From: Clostridia bacterium
GTDB lineage: Bacteria > Bacillota > Clostridia > Oscillospirales > Acutalibacteraceae
NCBI GenBank assembly: GCA_017429345.1
Contig: JAFRPB010000217.1
Coordinates: 1-39,940, forward strand
Direction: 5' to 3'
Length of the DNA stretch: 39,940 nt
Every line of letters starts with the position of its first letter. The stretch's first letter is position 1. A program made the translations under genes and the position numbers. The notes under the pieces are model-generated. The model saw nothing but the letters and a program-made list of their open reading frames with translations. It was not told the origin of the DNA and searched no databases. Positions 25,001 to 32,144 of this stretch are shown here, in pieces.

Positions 25001-26237
25001 GCTGACGTGGACCGCGGGCAGACAGCTCGCGACCTCGACGGACGCGAACGAAAAGACGTTATATTATTACAATTCCGACGGCTTTATCTCAAAAACGCAG
25101 ACCTGGAACGCGGCGGGGACCGAGCTGAGGCGCACGAACGAGTTCTTCTGGCAGGACGGCGTTCTGCTCGCCCAGCGGCAGACCGAGGCGGACTCCGGCG
25201 AATCGACCGTCTACGAATATCTCTACGACGCCGACGGGGAGCTGCAGGCGATCGCATTTGACGGCTTCCGCTGGACGCTGGAGAAGAATTTGCTCGGCGA
25301 CGTGGTGGGCGTGAACCTCGTCAACGCGGGACTGCCGGATCAGCCGATGCGCGTTGCGGATATCGACTACGACGCATACGGCGCGCCGACGTTCTCGAAC
25401 GCCGGCAATCAGGGGCTGCTCGCCGCGCTGTACGTCTCGCTGAATCCGATCCTCTACCGCGGGTATCTCGGCATCTCGGTCGGCGGCGTGTTCTGCTATT
25501 ATCTCGGCTCGCGCTTCTATTCGCCGGAGCTGGGGCGGTTCCTGAACGCGGACGTGTATCAGGATACGCAGCAGGGCGTCGTCGGGACGAATATGTTTGC
25601 GTATTGCAATAATAATCCGATAACAATGATTGACCCAGAAGGCAAAGCCGCACAAACAAAAATCAATGCAATACAATTAAACTATATAACGACTATGTTA
25701 AAAATATATTCTCTTAATTTGCTTTGCGCAAGGTTATTATTATGGAGTATTACACATAGAAAGACAGGTATGACATATGACTTTTCCGGAAAAACTGATT
25801 ATGGCCAAAATTGGTCAAAACTAATCATTAAAAAACTAAAGTATTCACAATATATGAACGGAATATATGCAACCAGTATTATCTTAATGGCTATAACCAA
25901 AAAAAAGATACTTCAGGTATCTATTGGACCCAATCAAAAAGCTGGGAGGGGATTCTATGAATACGGTGATAATCCAACTCTTACTGATAAAGATTTAGCT
26001 TGGTCTATCGGTGGAATATCAGGTTATTTTACCATAATTATCAAACAACTACAAGATTCAATTAAAGTAATAGTATTTTTATCACAAGAGCTTTGGGACT
26101 TTAAAAATTGGAAAGAAGATAAAAATGCTTCAAATGATGGTTTTACTCGTTTTTTAAACAATTTCGGTGATATATTGCAAAAATCAAATGCTGTAGTGCC
26201 GTATTACTGGGGGTTTACGGTAAGTTTTAATTTGTAG
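22083..26237 (+). CDS. secreted Rhs/YD-repeat polymorphic toxin-like protein
   Basis: 1384 residues. A signal peptide covers 1-29 (MKKNIFKKSI...GAFA), then an N-terminal domain (about 30-240) not recognised. YD-type repeats follow at about 260-415. A Pro/Glu/Thr linker is at 420-455, and a very Cys-rich insert at 460-492 (ten Cys in about 30 residues). More YD repeats run from about 520 to 1110, and the Rhs core signature is at 1139-1186 (YYLGSRFYSPELGRFLNAD...NPITMIDPEG). The last 198 residues after DPEG are AT-rich and unlike the rest, as expected for an exchangeable toxic tip. Members of this group deliver a C-terminal toxin to neighbours. The toxin type could not be recognised. The ATG at 22083 has GAAAGGAA upstream; the frame opens earlier at 22005. 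Confidence 0.9.
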   Translation: MKKNIFKKSIALLLSVVLCLQMSCIGAFAALTAEITTQNEAEAMKYAVGHYFSDSHSLDAGRAGTVRFADYTLEASAEFVIPEAYTGMFAPAEQSLVYGGYAQAFLENIAETPCASVGGWIMPILSFVCEVTEGDDEFIVWFDRFGETHSFHPSAELTQSVNAEPGARICEGYICGGEPDGFILLKYTGAPDPNEPDPIVAAARYFILAFSFDDEAQIPVQAYYFDDDGRIVRSADLSDSYISSITYVENGAFDQISTVSDPLGNEYRYTYTNGLLTGIKCYDAENNPVSFSTAQNAPALETRFEYTDGKLTKVVYPDSEFVTYAYDTAGRLTEAVNIDGVKIVLAYNVNGYVSSMARLAPDGNDGYETLNSVTVTVPELNVRRFVYENGDVIIKTYDANGNILTIYDGDGNCLLDNTVTPEEPTTEPSEPLTEPAEPVTEPAEPVEPTTEVFDFPVYRYGCDCCPDCEEFNCACDCPSEAECDCPQCKRYHEEVTTDFGDIVNVVEEIAFDGVRSMSELSSYTADGAFLTQTIDSAGNIVYYDYNNAGLLTALTAGDPANGSVVEFGYDAMGNLISLAQDVSGLAGGATEMKNEYGYTDDRLTSITHNGFSYVFTYDTFGNVTEIEILDPSVPNDPDAVSLTEYSYTTEAENAPVASISYANGQSVAYTYNNDGEIVSVAYDGAASPRFTYHYDEDGVLTAVVDTAAGQVAEYADDGFDLYEYPRTTGDEPLFSVSTNDETGAVTYTSCGHAITVTEQTEYSPVTGATSETVVYDGEIDSAWYRDTLTSETDWFGRTTTKSVSVQSGLIGSNRVAEGDGGAYAYTYFDTASTASPQVRSLAYGYSSQTVERDYENFFTYDDRGNLTGVYQLDNNDIPVYSHKYYYDEANQLVREDYAAGDKTVVYQYDAGGNLTKRSLYPLTFADEITAQPTRVFNYGYSSGTWRDVLTSCDGKTVTSDAAGNITAIGQDVTLTWTAGRQLATSTDANEKTLYYYNSDGFISKTQTWNAAGTELRRTNEFFWQDGVLLAQRQTEADSGESTVYEYLYDADGELQAIAFDGFRWTLEKNLLGDVVGVNLVNAGLPDQPMRVADIDYDAYGAPTFSNAGNQGLLAALYVSLNPILYRGYLGISVGGVFCYYLGSRFYSPELGRFLNADVYQDTQQGVVGTNMFAYCNNNPITMIDPEGKAAQTKINAIQLNYITTMLKIYSLNLLCARLLLWSITHRKTGMTYDFSGKTDYGQNWSKLIIKKLKYSQYMNGIYATSIILMAITKKKILQVSIGPNQKAGRGFYEYGDNPTLTDKDLAWSIGGISGYFTIIIKQLQDSIKVIVFLSQELWDFKNWKEDKNASNDGFTRFLNNFGDILQKSNAVVPYYWGFTVSFNL
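25640..26237 (+). other. AT-rich C-terminal tip module of the Rhs protein
   Basis: The base composition drops sharply right after the DPEG codons at 25632-25643 and remains AT-rich through the stop and the first 120 bases of the next gene. Codon use (many AAA, ATA, TTA, AAT) is unlike the upstream 3.5 kb. The encoded tail has hydrophobic patches (ILMAITKKKILQVSI, GISGYFTIIIKQL) and ends with VPYYWGFTVSFNL. No toxin fold was recognised. This is the usual signature of tip exchange by recombination. Confidence 0.7.
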
Positions 26238-26267
26238 ATTTGACAGGATTATTTGGAGATAGATTAA

Positions 26268-27206
26268 ATGGAAAAATCAAAAGAGAAAAGTATAAAGAAA
26301 GGATTCAAAACAGTCGGTCTTATTATAGGCGTAGTCATACTCAAATCAGTCGAATTGATATTCGTTTATTATCTGTGTGTTTCCCTCTTGTTTTCCGGTA
26401 TCAAAAAACTGGATTCGACCCCGAAGGATTATACGTTTAACGACGGCACGGAAGTGCAGGATCTTGCCGGACCGTTTTATTTTCACCGTTTATACGGTGA
26501 TTACGGGATCTACGACGGCGACGGGTACCGCGGCGGACGCCTGTGGTGCGAGAGCAAACATAAAGCCTTCAGTGAGGTTGGATATCATGCAATGTATGCG
26601 TTTTCCCAGAACGGATATATCGCGTTCTGGCGTCTGGATACAGAACCCTTCGAGCCGAAAAAAGGATATCTGACGAAAACGACACGCGATTATATTTTGA
26701 ATGAAGAATACTTTACGGCAATGGAAAGCGTGCTGTTTGACTGCAGTACCGAGGAAGAAACGCGTTTCGACTCCATGAACGACCTGGCGGATTACTGCGT
26801 GGCGAAAGGGATTAGGCTTGGGAAGTGGTATTATCCCGGCGGAGACCATCCCGTGCAGGAGGATGAGGTCGTCGTCAACGGTAAGGTTACGCTCGGCAAC
26901 GGATGGTTCCACTGCAGCTTTATCCGCTCCGAAGGCAGAGTCCTCGCGTGCGGCAAGGTTGACAAATACTTCGTCGTTGACGACGCTTTGTTGGTTCACG
27001 TTTTTACAGACAACAAAACGGTCTGGTACCCGTTTCTGCTGACGCCCGTCGGGGAAATCCCGAAAGAGCCTGAAGACCGTGTTTGTACGGACGAGTATCT
27101 CGCGATCGACTGCGCGACCGGCGAGGTCGAAATAATCGACGATCTGCGCCGATATGAGAGCGAGCATAACGTCAGACTCCGCTGGGAGAAGAATAAGTAC
27201 CGATAA
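26268..27206 (+). CDS. membrane-anchored protein of unknown function, possible Rhs partner
   Basis: 312 residues. The basic N-terminus (MEKSKEKSIKKGFK) precedes one transmembrane helix (about 16-42), so the body is likely outside the membrane. The body is rich in aromatic and acidic residues (FYFHRLYGDYGIYDGDG, GKWYYPGGDHP) and contains four cysteines. No family was recognised. It starts 30 bp after the Rhs stop with GGAG ten bases upstream, so it is probably co-transcribed. The first 120 bases share the AT-rich composition of the Rhs tip; the rest is like the host. Its position is that of an immunity gene, but immunity genes usually swap with the tip, and here most of the gene looks native. 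The role is therefore open. Confidence 0.7.
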   Translation: MEKSKEKSIKKGFKTVGLIIGVVILKSVELIFVYYLCVSLLFSGIKKLDSTPKDYTFNDGTEVQDLAGPFYFHRLYGDYGIYDGDGYRGGRLWCESKHKAFSEVGYHAMYAFSQNGYIAFWRLDTEPFEPKKGYLTKTTRDYILNEEYFTAMESVLFDCSTEEETRFDSMNDLADYCVAKGIRLGKWYYPGGDHPVQEDEVVVNGKVTLGNGWFHCSFIRSEGRVLACGKVDKYFVVDDALLVHVFTDNKTVWYPFLLTPVGEIPKEPEDRVCTDEYLAIDCATGEVEIIDDLRRYESEHNVRLRWEKNKYR

Positions 27207-27407
27207 TAATTCCCGGACCGGCGCGGTCCTGATAATCTCGCATCGCCGTGCCGCTTCTGCTTGTGGGGACAGTTGTAAACGACGGTTTTGCGTACGGACT
27301 GATTTAAAAAAATGCAAATTGCAATAGCAAGTTGAAACAATTTTCAAAAAAGAAAAGGTACGAATTTGTATACTCAATAATAAACACTTAAAAAGGGGGG
27401 CATCAAA

Positions 27408-29432
27408 ATGAAATCAACGATAAAAAAGACGCTTTCCCTGCTGTTAGCCGCGATCCTTCTTCTCGCAGCACTGCCCCTGTCAGCAGGGGCGGCGGCAATC
27501 GTGGAAAGCGGCGTCTGCGGTGCGGACGGCGACAATGTTGCGTGGACGCTCGACGATGAGGGTGTTCTTACCCTCACCGGCACGGGAGCGGCTGCCGATT
27601 ACGCCGCGACCGCGAGCGCCGGGGAGCTTTCTCCCTTTGCCGGAAGGAACGATATCCTCACGCTGAAGATCGGGGAGGGGATCACCCGCGTCGGCGCGGC
27701 GCTGTTCCTGAATCTCAAGTCTATGACCGCGGTCTCGCTGCCCTCAACGCTCGAAGAGATCGGCGACACGGCGTTCGCCGGGTGCAATTCAGCGACCTAC
27801 AATGCGCTGCCAGCGAGTCTGACCGCGATCGGTCAGCAGGCGTTTCAGCAAAACAATGCGATCACGTCGGTCGCAATCCCCGGCGGCGTGAAGGAACTCG
27901 GCAGAAGCGCGTTCCAACAATGCGCCGGGCTTGAAACGGCCGTGCTGAACGAGGGCGTGGAGACCGTCGGAGACAGCGCGTTCGGCAGCTGCCGGAAGCT
28001 TGAAAGCGTCAGTTTCCCGCGCAGTCTGAAGACGATCGCTTCGTCCGCATTCTCCGGCGACTACGCGCTGGACGGCGTCATTCTGCCGGATCGGCTGGAG
28101 ACGGTCGGGCAGTGGGCGTTTATGAACTGCCGCGCGCTCTCGTCGATCGAGGTCCCCGACAGTGTTTCGTATCTCGGCGTTAACGCGTTTGCGGGCTGCC
28201 GCGCGCTGACGGAAGCCGTCGTTTACGCCGACGGCATGCAGATCGGCGATCAGGTCTTCATGAACTGCGTTTCGCTGACCTCTGCGACGTTTTACGGCAG
28301 CGCCGAGAGCCTCGGCGTCAGGCTGTTCCAAAACTGCGCGCTTTTGGAGACGGTGGTATGGGACGGGCACTTCACCGAGACGATCCCGGATGAAACGTTT
28401 TACGGCTGCGCGGCGCTGACCGCGGTCCCGCCGCTTGACCGGCTGACGGAGCTGGGGATGAACGCGTTCTTCGGCTGCACGTCGCTGGAACGGATCGTTC
28501 TGTCCGACGGGCTCGAAACGGTCGGCGACGGAGCGTTCCGTGGCTGTTCCTCGCTGCGGGAGGTCGTTTTCCCCGCGACGCTTGAATCGATCGGAACCTA
28601 CGCTTTTTACGGCTGCAATGTGATAAACTACGTCTTTTTCGCCGGCACGCGGGATGCTTGGCAGAGCGTTTCGATCGCGAGCGGCAACGACGCGCTCACG
28701 GCGGAGACGGTCGGCATGCATTATGAGATGACCGACCACACGCCCCACGCGATCCGCCTTGACGGCAGCAAAGAAGCGACCTGCAGCGAAGAGGGCTATA
28801 TGGACGGCGTCTTCATCTGCGCCGGCGTGATGTGCGATAAAACGTACCCGGGTCATATCGTTCTGCCGATCGATCCGGAGAACCACGTCAACACCGTCGA
28901 GGTGCCCGAATCGGATTCCACCGAGACCGAGCACGGCTACACCGCGGGCGTTTACTGTAACGACTGTGAACAGTATGTCTCGGGCCATATCGAAAAGCCG
29001 CTGATCGGCGAACCGGAAGAACCCACCACCGAACCGGAAGAACCCACCACCGAGCCGGAGGAACCCACCACCGAGCCGGAGGAACCCATCACCGCGCCTC
29101 CGGAGGAGATCACGACGGAGCCGGAGGAAACCACCACCGAGCCGGAGGAACCCACGACCGAGCCGGAAGAACCGACCACCGAGCCGGCCACAGAGCCAAC
29201 CACGGAACCCACCACAGAACCGACCGCGCCCGTGTCCGAACCGGCGACAGATCCCACCTCTGAGCCTTCAACTGAGCCGACGACAGCCCCCGTCGCGCCG
29301 ACCGGCGCGATCCACGGCGCGCGGTGCTTCTGCTCTGCCTACGCCGGAGACGGTCTGATCGTAAGCATTATCCGCTTTATCTGCGCGGCGTATAATTTTA
29401 TGTGGAATCTGCGGGAAGCGGTTAAATTCTGA
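27408..29432 (+). CDS. BspA-type leucine-rich-repeat (LRR_5) surface protein
   Basis: 674 residues. Signal peptide 1-29. A short N-terminal domain (about 32-70; SGVCGADGDNVAWTLDDEGVLTLTGTG) is typical of BspA-like proteins. About fourteen LRR_5 repeats follow (about 78-435), each with a pattern like I...AF.GC..L..V..P..L..I. A module with GH...P region (to about 530) comes next, then a long Glu-Pro-Thr linker (534-631). The tail contains two Cys and a hydrophobic helix (GLIVSIIRFICAAYNFMWNL). Such proteins mediate surface adhesion. AAAAGGGGGG just upstream sets the start. The last codons and stop (GTT AAA TTC TGA) lie inside a repeat element that begins at 29421. Confidence 0.9.
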   Translation: MKSTIKKTLSLLLAAILLLAALPLSAGAAAIVESGVCGADGDNVAWTLDDEGVLTLTGTGAAADYAATASAGELSPFAGRNDILTLKIGEGITRVGAALFLNLKSMTAVSLPSTLEEIGDTAFAGCNSATYNALPASLTAIGQQAFQQNNAITSVAIPGGVKELGRSAFQQCAGLETAVLNEGVETVGDSAFGSCRKLESVSFPRSLKTIASSAFSGDYALDGVILPDRLETVGQWAFMNCRALSSIEVPDSVSYLGVNAFAGCRALTEAVVYADGMQIGDQVFMNCVSLTSATFYGSAESLGVRLFQNCALLETVVWDGHFTETIPDETFYGCAALTAVPPLDRLTELGMNAFFGCTSLERIVLSDGLETVGDGAFRGCSSLREVVFPATLESIGTYAFYGCNVINYVFFAGTRDAWQSVSIASGNDALTAETVGMHYEMTDHTPHAIRLDGSKEATCSEEGYMDGVFICAGVMCDKTYPGHIVLPIDPENHVNTVEVPESDSTETEHGYTAGVYCNDCEQYVSGHIEKPLIGEPEEPTTEPEEPTTEPEEPTTEPEEPITAPPEEITTEPEETTTEPEEPTTEPEEPTTEPATEPTTEPTTEPTAPVSEPATDPTSEPSTEPTTAPVAPTGAIHGARCFCSAYAGDGLIVSIIRFICAAYNFMWNLREAVKF

Positions 29433-29441
29433 TTTATCGGG
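29421..29441. repeat. half-copy of the AAATTCTGATTT palindrome
   Basis: GTTAAATTCTGATTTATCGGG matches the left arm of the palindrome at 8053-8073 and 29645. It supplies the last two codons and the stop of the LRR gene. Confidence 0.6.
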
Positions 29442-29459
29442 CTGATTGCCTTCGGCAAA

Positions 29460-29640
29460 AGTGTGGAGTGTGCAGAGTGAAGAGTGAAGTGAAGGAAGTC
29501 GCTTCGCGACTTGATTATAGATGCCGTATATTTTATCTTGAGTGAAAAATTGAAGGTCCAGAGCCAAATTTCCCGTATTTATAATGGGGTACGGGGCAAA
29601 GCCCCGTCCGAAACTTCACTCTTCACTCTTAACTCTTCAC
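29460..29640. repeat. heptad-bounded MITE-like element, copy 1
   Basis: The left end (29460-29494) has repeats of about 7 bp of the type GAGTGAA. The right end (29614-29640) has the complementary CTTCACT units, so the ends form inverted repeats. Inside are a small hairpin (AAGTCGCTTCGCGACTT, about 29497-29513) and ACGGGGC AAA GCCCCGT (29591-29607) preceded by TAATGGGGT. The same order of parts is seen at 30211-30414. No open frame of note. Confidence 0.65.
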
Positions 29641-29644
29641 ACTG

Positions 29645-29692
29645 AAAATTCTGATTTGTCTGGGCGTGAACGCCCCGACAAATCAGAATTTT
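29645..29692. repeat. AAATTCTGATTT palindrome, second full copy
   Basis: A 22-bp stem with one mismatch (29645-29666 with 29671-29692) and loop TGAA. It is the same element as 8053-8098, with TTTATC changed to TTTGTC. It may act as a terminator-like hairpin but has no long T run. Confidence 0.75.
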
Positions 29693-29704
29693 CATCCGAC
29701 GTTA

Positions 29705-29730
29705 ACGACGGCTCCGCCGTCGTTTTTTTA
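29705..29730 (+). terminator. rho-independent terminator
   Basis: ACGACGGC (29705-29712), loop TCC, GCCGTCGT (29716-29723), followed by TTTTTT. It would stop transcripts from the LRR gene and lies just before the promoter at 29780. Confidence 0.8.
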
Positions 29731-29760
29731 TCCGGGAGGGGGCGGATCGGCAAAGGGCGC

Positions 29761-29841
29761 AAACGGGGCGATTTCGCTCTTGCAAGTCGGCGGGGAATAT
29801 GGTATGCTTTTGCTGTAAGCGAATACGGAAATATCGCGATC
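29761..29841 (+). promoter_or_regulatory. conserved promoter plus leader, copy 2
   Basis: TTGCAA (29780-29785), 17 bases, TATGCT (29803-29808), then GTAAGCGAATACGGAAATAT (29815-29834) near the transcript start. It is homologous to 12948-13029. The start codon follows at 29860 with AAAGGAG at 29844-29850. Confidence 0.65.
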
Positions 29842-29859
29842 CCGAAAGGAGAAAAGAAT

Positions 29860-30189
29860 ATGACGAACACCCCGGAAATGAGTCCCGAAGCGATTCAGGC
29901 GCTGATGGAAAAGATGCAGCGCGAGACCCAGGCGATGCTTGACCGCATGACGCCGGAGGAACGCGCGGAGGTCGAACGTAAAACGCAGGAAATGATGGCA
30001 GCGGACAGAGACGAGCAACAGAGACTGCTCGACAACGCCGCGCGGATCCTGGGCGGTTCCGCGCCCGCACCCGCGCCCGATCATGTCGCCGCCCCCGCGG
30101 CAATGCCGAAATTCTGTTCGAGCTGCGGAGCACCGGCAGGCAGCGGGAAATTCTGCGAATACTGCGGCAGCCCGCTGCAGAAGATTTAA
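29860..30189 (+). CDS. small zinc-ribbon protein with helical N-terminus
   Basis: 109 residues. The N-terminal two thirds are helical and charged (SPEAIQALMEKMQRETQAMLDRMTPEERAEVERKTQEMMA), probably a coiled coil. A Pro/Ala linker follows, and then a C-terminal zinc ribbon (CSSCG...CEYCG). It is a common architecture in Clostridia for small cytosolic zinc-ribbon proteins; the function is unknown. AAAGGAG lies nine bases before the ATG. It has its own promoter with the conserved leader. It is not closely similar to the ribbons at 1677 and 35831. Confidence 0.82.
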   Translation: MTNTPEMSPEAIQALMEKMQRETQAMLDRMTPEERAEVERKTQEMMAADRDEQQRLLDNAARILGGSAPAPAPDHVAAPAAMPKFCSSCGAPAGSGKFCEYCGSPLQKI

Positions 30190-30210
30190 CAAGAAAACCG
30201 CAGGGAAATC

Positions 30211-30414
30211 GAATGAAAAATGAAAAGTGAAAAATGAAAAGTGAAAAATGAAAAATTTCGGAAAAGCGCTTCGCGCCTTTTTATCATAGATTCTGTTAAA
30301 AGAACTCTTGTGTAAAAAATATACAAAAGAGTGTATTTTACGATTTTATATAATTGGGGTACGGGGTGCAACCCCGTCATCAATTCTTCACTTTTTACTT
30401 TTCATTTTTCATTT
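30211..30414. repeat. heptad-bounded MITE-like element, copy 2
   Basis: Left heptads ATGAAAA/GTGAAAA (30211-30256) and right heptads in the complementary sense (TTCACTTTTTACTTTTCATTTTTC, part of 30384-30414). Inside are a GCGCTTCGCGC hairpin, a longer AT hairpin (about 30303-30331) and ACGGGGT GCA ACCCCGT (30361-30377) after TAATTGGGGT. The order of parts is as in 29460-29640, with different sequence in the heptads. Confidence 0.65.
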
Positions 30415-30464
30415 GTATCTGTACCCTGTTTTTTCGTCGGTTGCCTTGCGCTGAGGATATGAAA

Positions 30465-31346
30465 ATGAACTGCGAAACCAAGCCCTTATCGCCCGACGAT
30501 GAGGAATACATCGAACAAAAGATAAACGAATACGCCTATTCCGTCGCGCCGCCCGAGCCCGGCACGCCCGCGGAGGAACAGCTCGTCTTCAAAGCGGAGG
30601 ACGGGGACGGCAATCTCGCCGGCGGGTGTATCGTCAATATCCATACCTGGGGGCGCGCGGTGCTCGCGAAGCTCTGGGTCGACGGGCCTTACCGCGGGCA
30701 GAGCGTCGGCTCCATGCTGATCCGCGCCGCGGAGCGCGCCGTGCGGGATAAGGGCTGTTATCTCATGTGCCTGGGCACCGTGGATTATATGGCGCGGCCG
30801 TTTTACGAAAAACACGGGTACCGGGTCTTTACCGTCAATCACGACGTGCCGCGGGGACACGAGAGCTGGTCGCTGTCGAAACGCCTTGACCGGGACGCGT
30901 CGGATTACACGCCGCAAAACAACGGCGCAGCGGATCGCTTTGCGGTCGTGCCCGGCACAAAGGAAGACGCCGGGATCATCGGCGAGGGCCTCGCCCGGTA
31001 CTGCGATCAATACGTAAAGGTTGAACACGATTATATCGGGATCGGCAGAAAGCTCGTCGATGAAAACGGAGCGCTGATCGCGGGGATCGTCGCCGGCGTC
31101 GACGGGGAGAATAGCGGCGATATCGGCGGCGTCTGGGTGGAAGAAGCATATCGCGGGCAGGGGCTCGGCTCGTTCCTTCTGCGGGAGGCGGAGCGCGGCG
31201 CGAAGGAAAACGGCGCTTACGTGCTGCTGACGTATTGCTGCGACTGGGTATCCGGCTTCTTCTTCAAAAACGGTTTTATTCCGAGAGGCAAGCTGGAGGA
31301 TTATCCGAAGGGTCACCGCAGTTTTGAGCTGGAGAAACGAATTTAA
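30465..31346 (+). CDS. tandem GNAT N-acetyltransferase
   Basis: 293 residues with two GNAT domains. The first (about 1-150) has the acetyl-CoA loop in DGPYRGQSVGSMLI and FYEKHGYRVF. The second (about 160-293) has EEAYRGQGLGSFLL and FFFKNGFIPRG. Both retain the R/Q-G-x-G pattern, so both may bind acetyl-CoA. Cytosolic; the substrate is unknown. The start at 30465 is chosen over 30459 because GAGG at 30454-30457 gives the right spacing. It is the first of three genes with short gaps (48 and 42 bp) that end at the terminator 33589-33635. Confidence 0.85.
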   Translation: MNCETKPLSPDDEEYIEQKINEYAYSVAPPEPGTPAEEQLVFKAEDGDGNLAGGCIVNIHTWGRAVLAKLWVDGPYRGQSVGSMLIRAAERAVRDKGCYLMCLGTVDYMARPFYEKHGYRVFTVNHDVPRGHESWSLSKRLDRDASDYTPQNNGAADRFAVVPGTKEDAGIIGEGLARYCDQYVKVEHDYIGIGRKLVDENGALIAGIVAGVDGENSGDIGGVWVEEAYRGQGLGSFLLREAERGAKENGAYVLLTYCCDWVSGFFFKNGFIPRGKLEDYPKGHRSFELEKRI

Positions 31347-31394
31347 GGCAACACCGATCATTTGCGTGGATCTGTATTTCAGGAGGGGTTTATC

Positions 31395-32102
31395 ATGTCC
31401 GAGCCGATCACTGAACTCGAATTATACCTCGTGCGTCACGGCGAGTCGCGCTCCAACGCGGGGCAGCTCGATCCGTCGGATTTCCGCGCCTTTGAGGATC
31501 CGTTTCTCACCGAAAAGGGCCTGAGGCAGGCGCAGCTTCTGGGAGATTTTTATTCAGGCCTCGAACTTGACTGCCTCCTCGCGAGCGGGCAGAACCGCGC
31601 GCTGCAGACCGCGGGCGAAGTCGCATCGCGCCAAAGCCGCGCCCGCGCTGTTGAAGCGCACCCTTTGTTCACAGAGGGGCGTCTCGCGTCAAAATTCGGT
31701 GAAAAACACTTTGATGAGATCGCTGCAGCGCATCCTTACGCCGTGCCCGCGCAGGGCGTTGATCCGACCGGTAATTTCGTCGTCACGCAGGACGAGCCCG
31801 ACGACGCGCCGACGGTTCTGCGCGCGGAAAAAGCGCTCGCCTATCTTCACGAACGGTTCCGAAGCGGCGAAAAGGTCATGGTCGTCGCGCACGCGATGTT
31901 CAACACGGTCCTGCTGTTCACCGCGCTCGGGCTTTCGACCGACGGCGTCTTTGATTTCGCGATCGCGAACACCGGCGTAACGAAACTTGTCTTCTATCAA
32001 AAAGGAACAGGGCTTTGGGGATGCGATACGCATCTGATTTACCATAACTGTCTTGCGCACCTCACAGGGGAATTTCCCGACGTGGTTTTCACCGCGCGCT
32101 GA
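31395..32102 (+). CDS. histidine phosphatase-family protein
   Basis: 235 residues of the phosphoglycerate mutase-like fold. The RHGES motif is near residues 13-17 (LYLVRHGESRSNAG) with the phosphoacceptor His, TEKGLRQAQ, and the second catalytic His in VMVVAHAMFNTVL (about 170-182). A member of this size could be a sugar-phosphate or nucleotide phosphatase. AGGAGGGG lies seven bases before the ATG. Cytosolic; no signal peptide. Confidence 0.9.
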   Translation: MSEPITELELYLVRHGESRSNAGQLDPSDFRAFEDPFLTEKGLRQAQLLGDFYSGLELDCLLASGQNRALQTAGEVASRQSRARAVEAHPLFTEGRLASKFGEKHFDEIAAAHPYAVPAQGVDPTGNFVVTQDEPDDAPTVLRAEKALAYLHERFRSGEKVMVVAHAMFNTVLLFTALGLSTDGVFDFAIANTGVTKLVFYQKGTGLWGCDTHLIYHNCLAHLTGEFPDVVFTAR

Positions 32103-32144
32103 TCGCAAATATCCGTAAAAAATCTTTCGGGAGGCATTTCTTTT

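Noticed and set aside
27211..27232. GGACC-GGCGC-GGTCC hairpin after the gene at 26268 considered as terminator
   Set aside because: The stem is only 5 bp and there is no T run.
27332..27374. Promoter for the LRR gene (TTGAAA and TATACT)
   Set aside because: The spacing between the boxes is about 31 bases, too long; no better pair was found, so no promoter is called.
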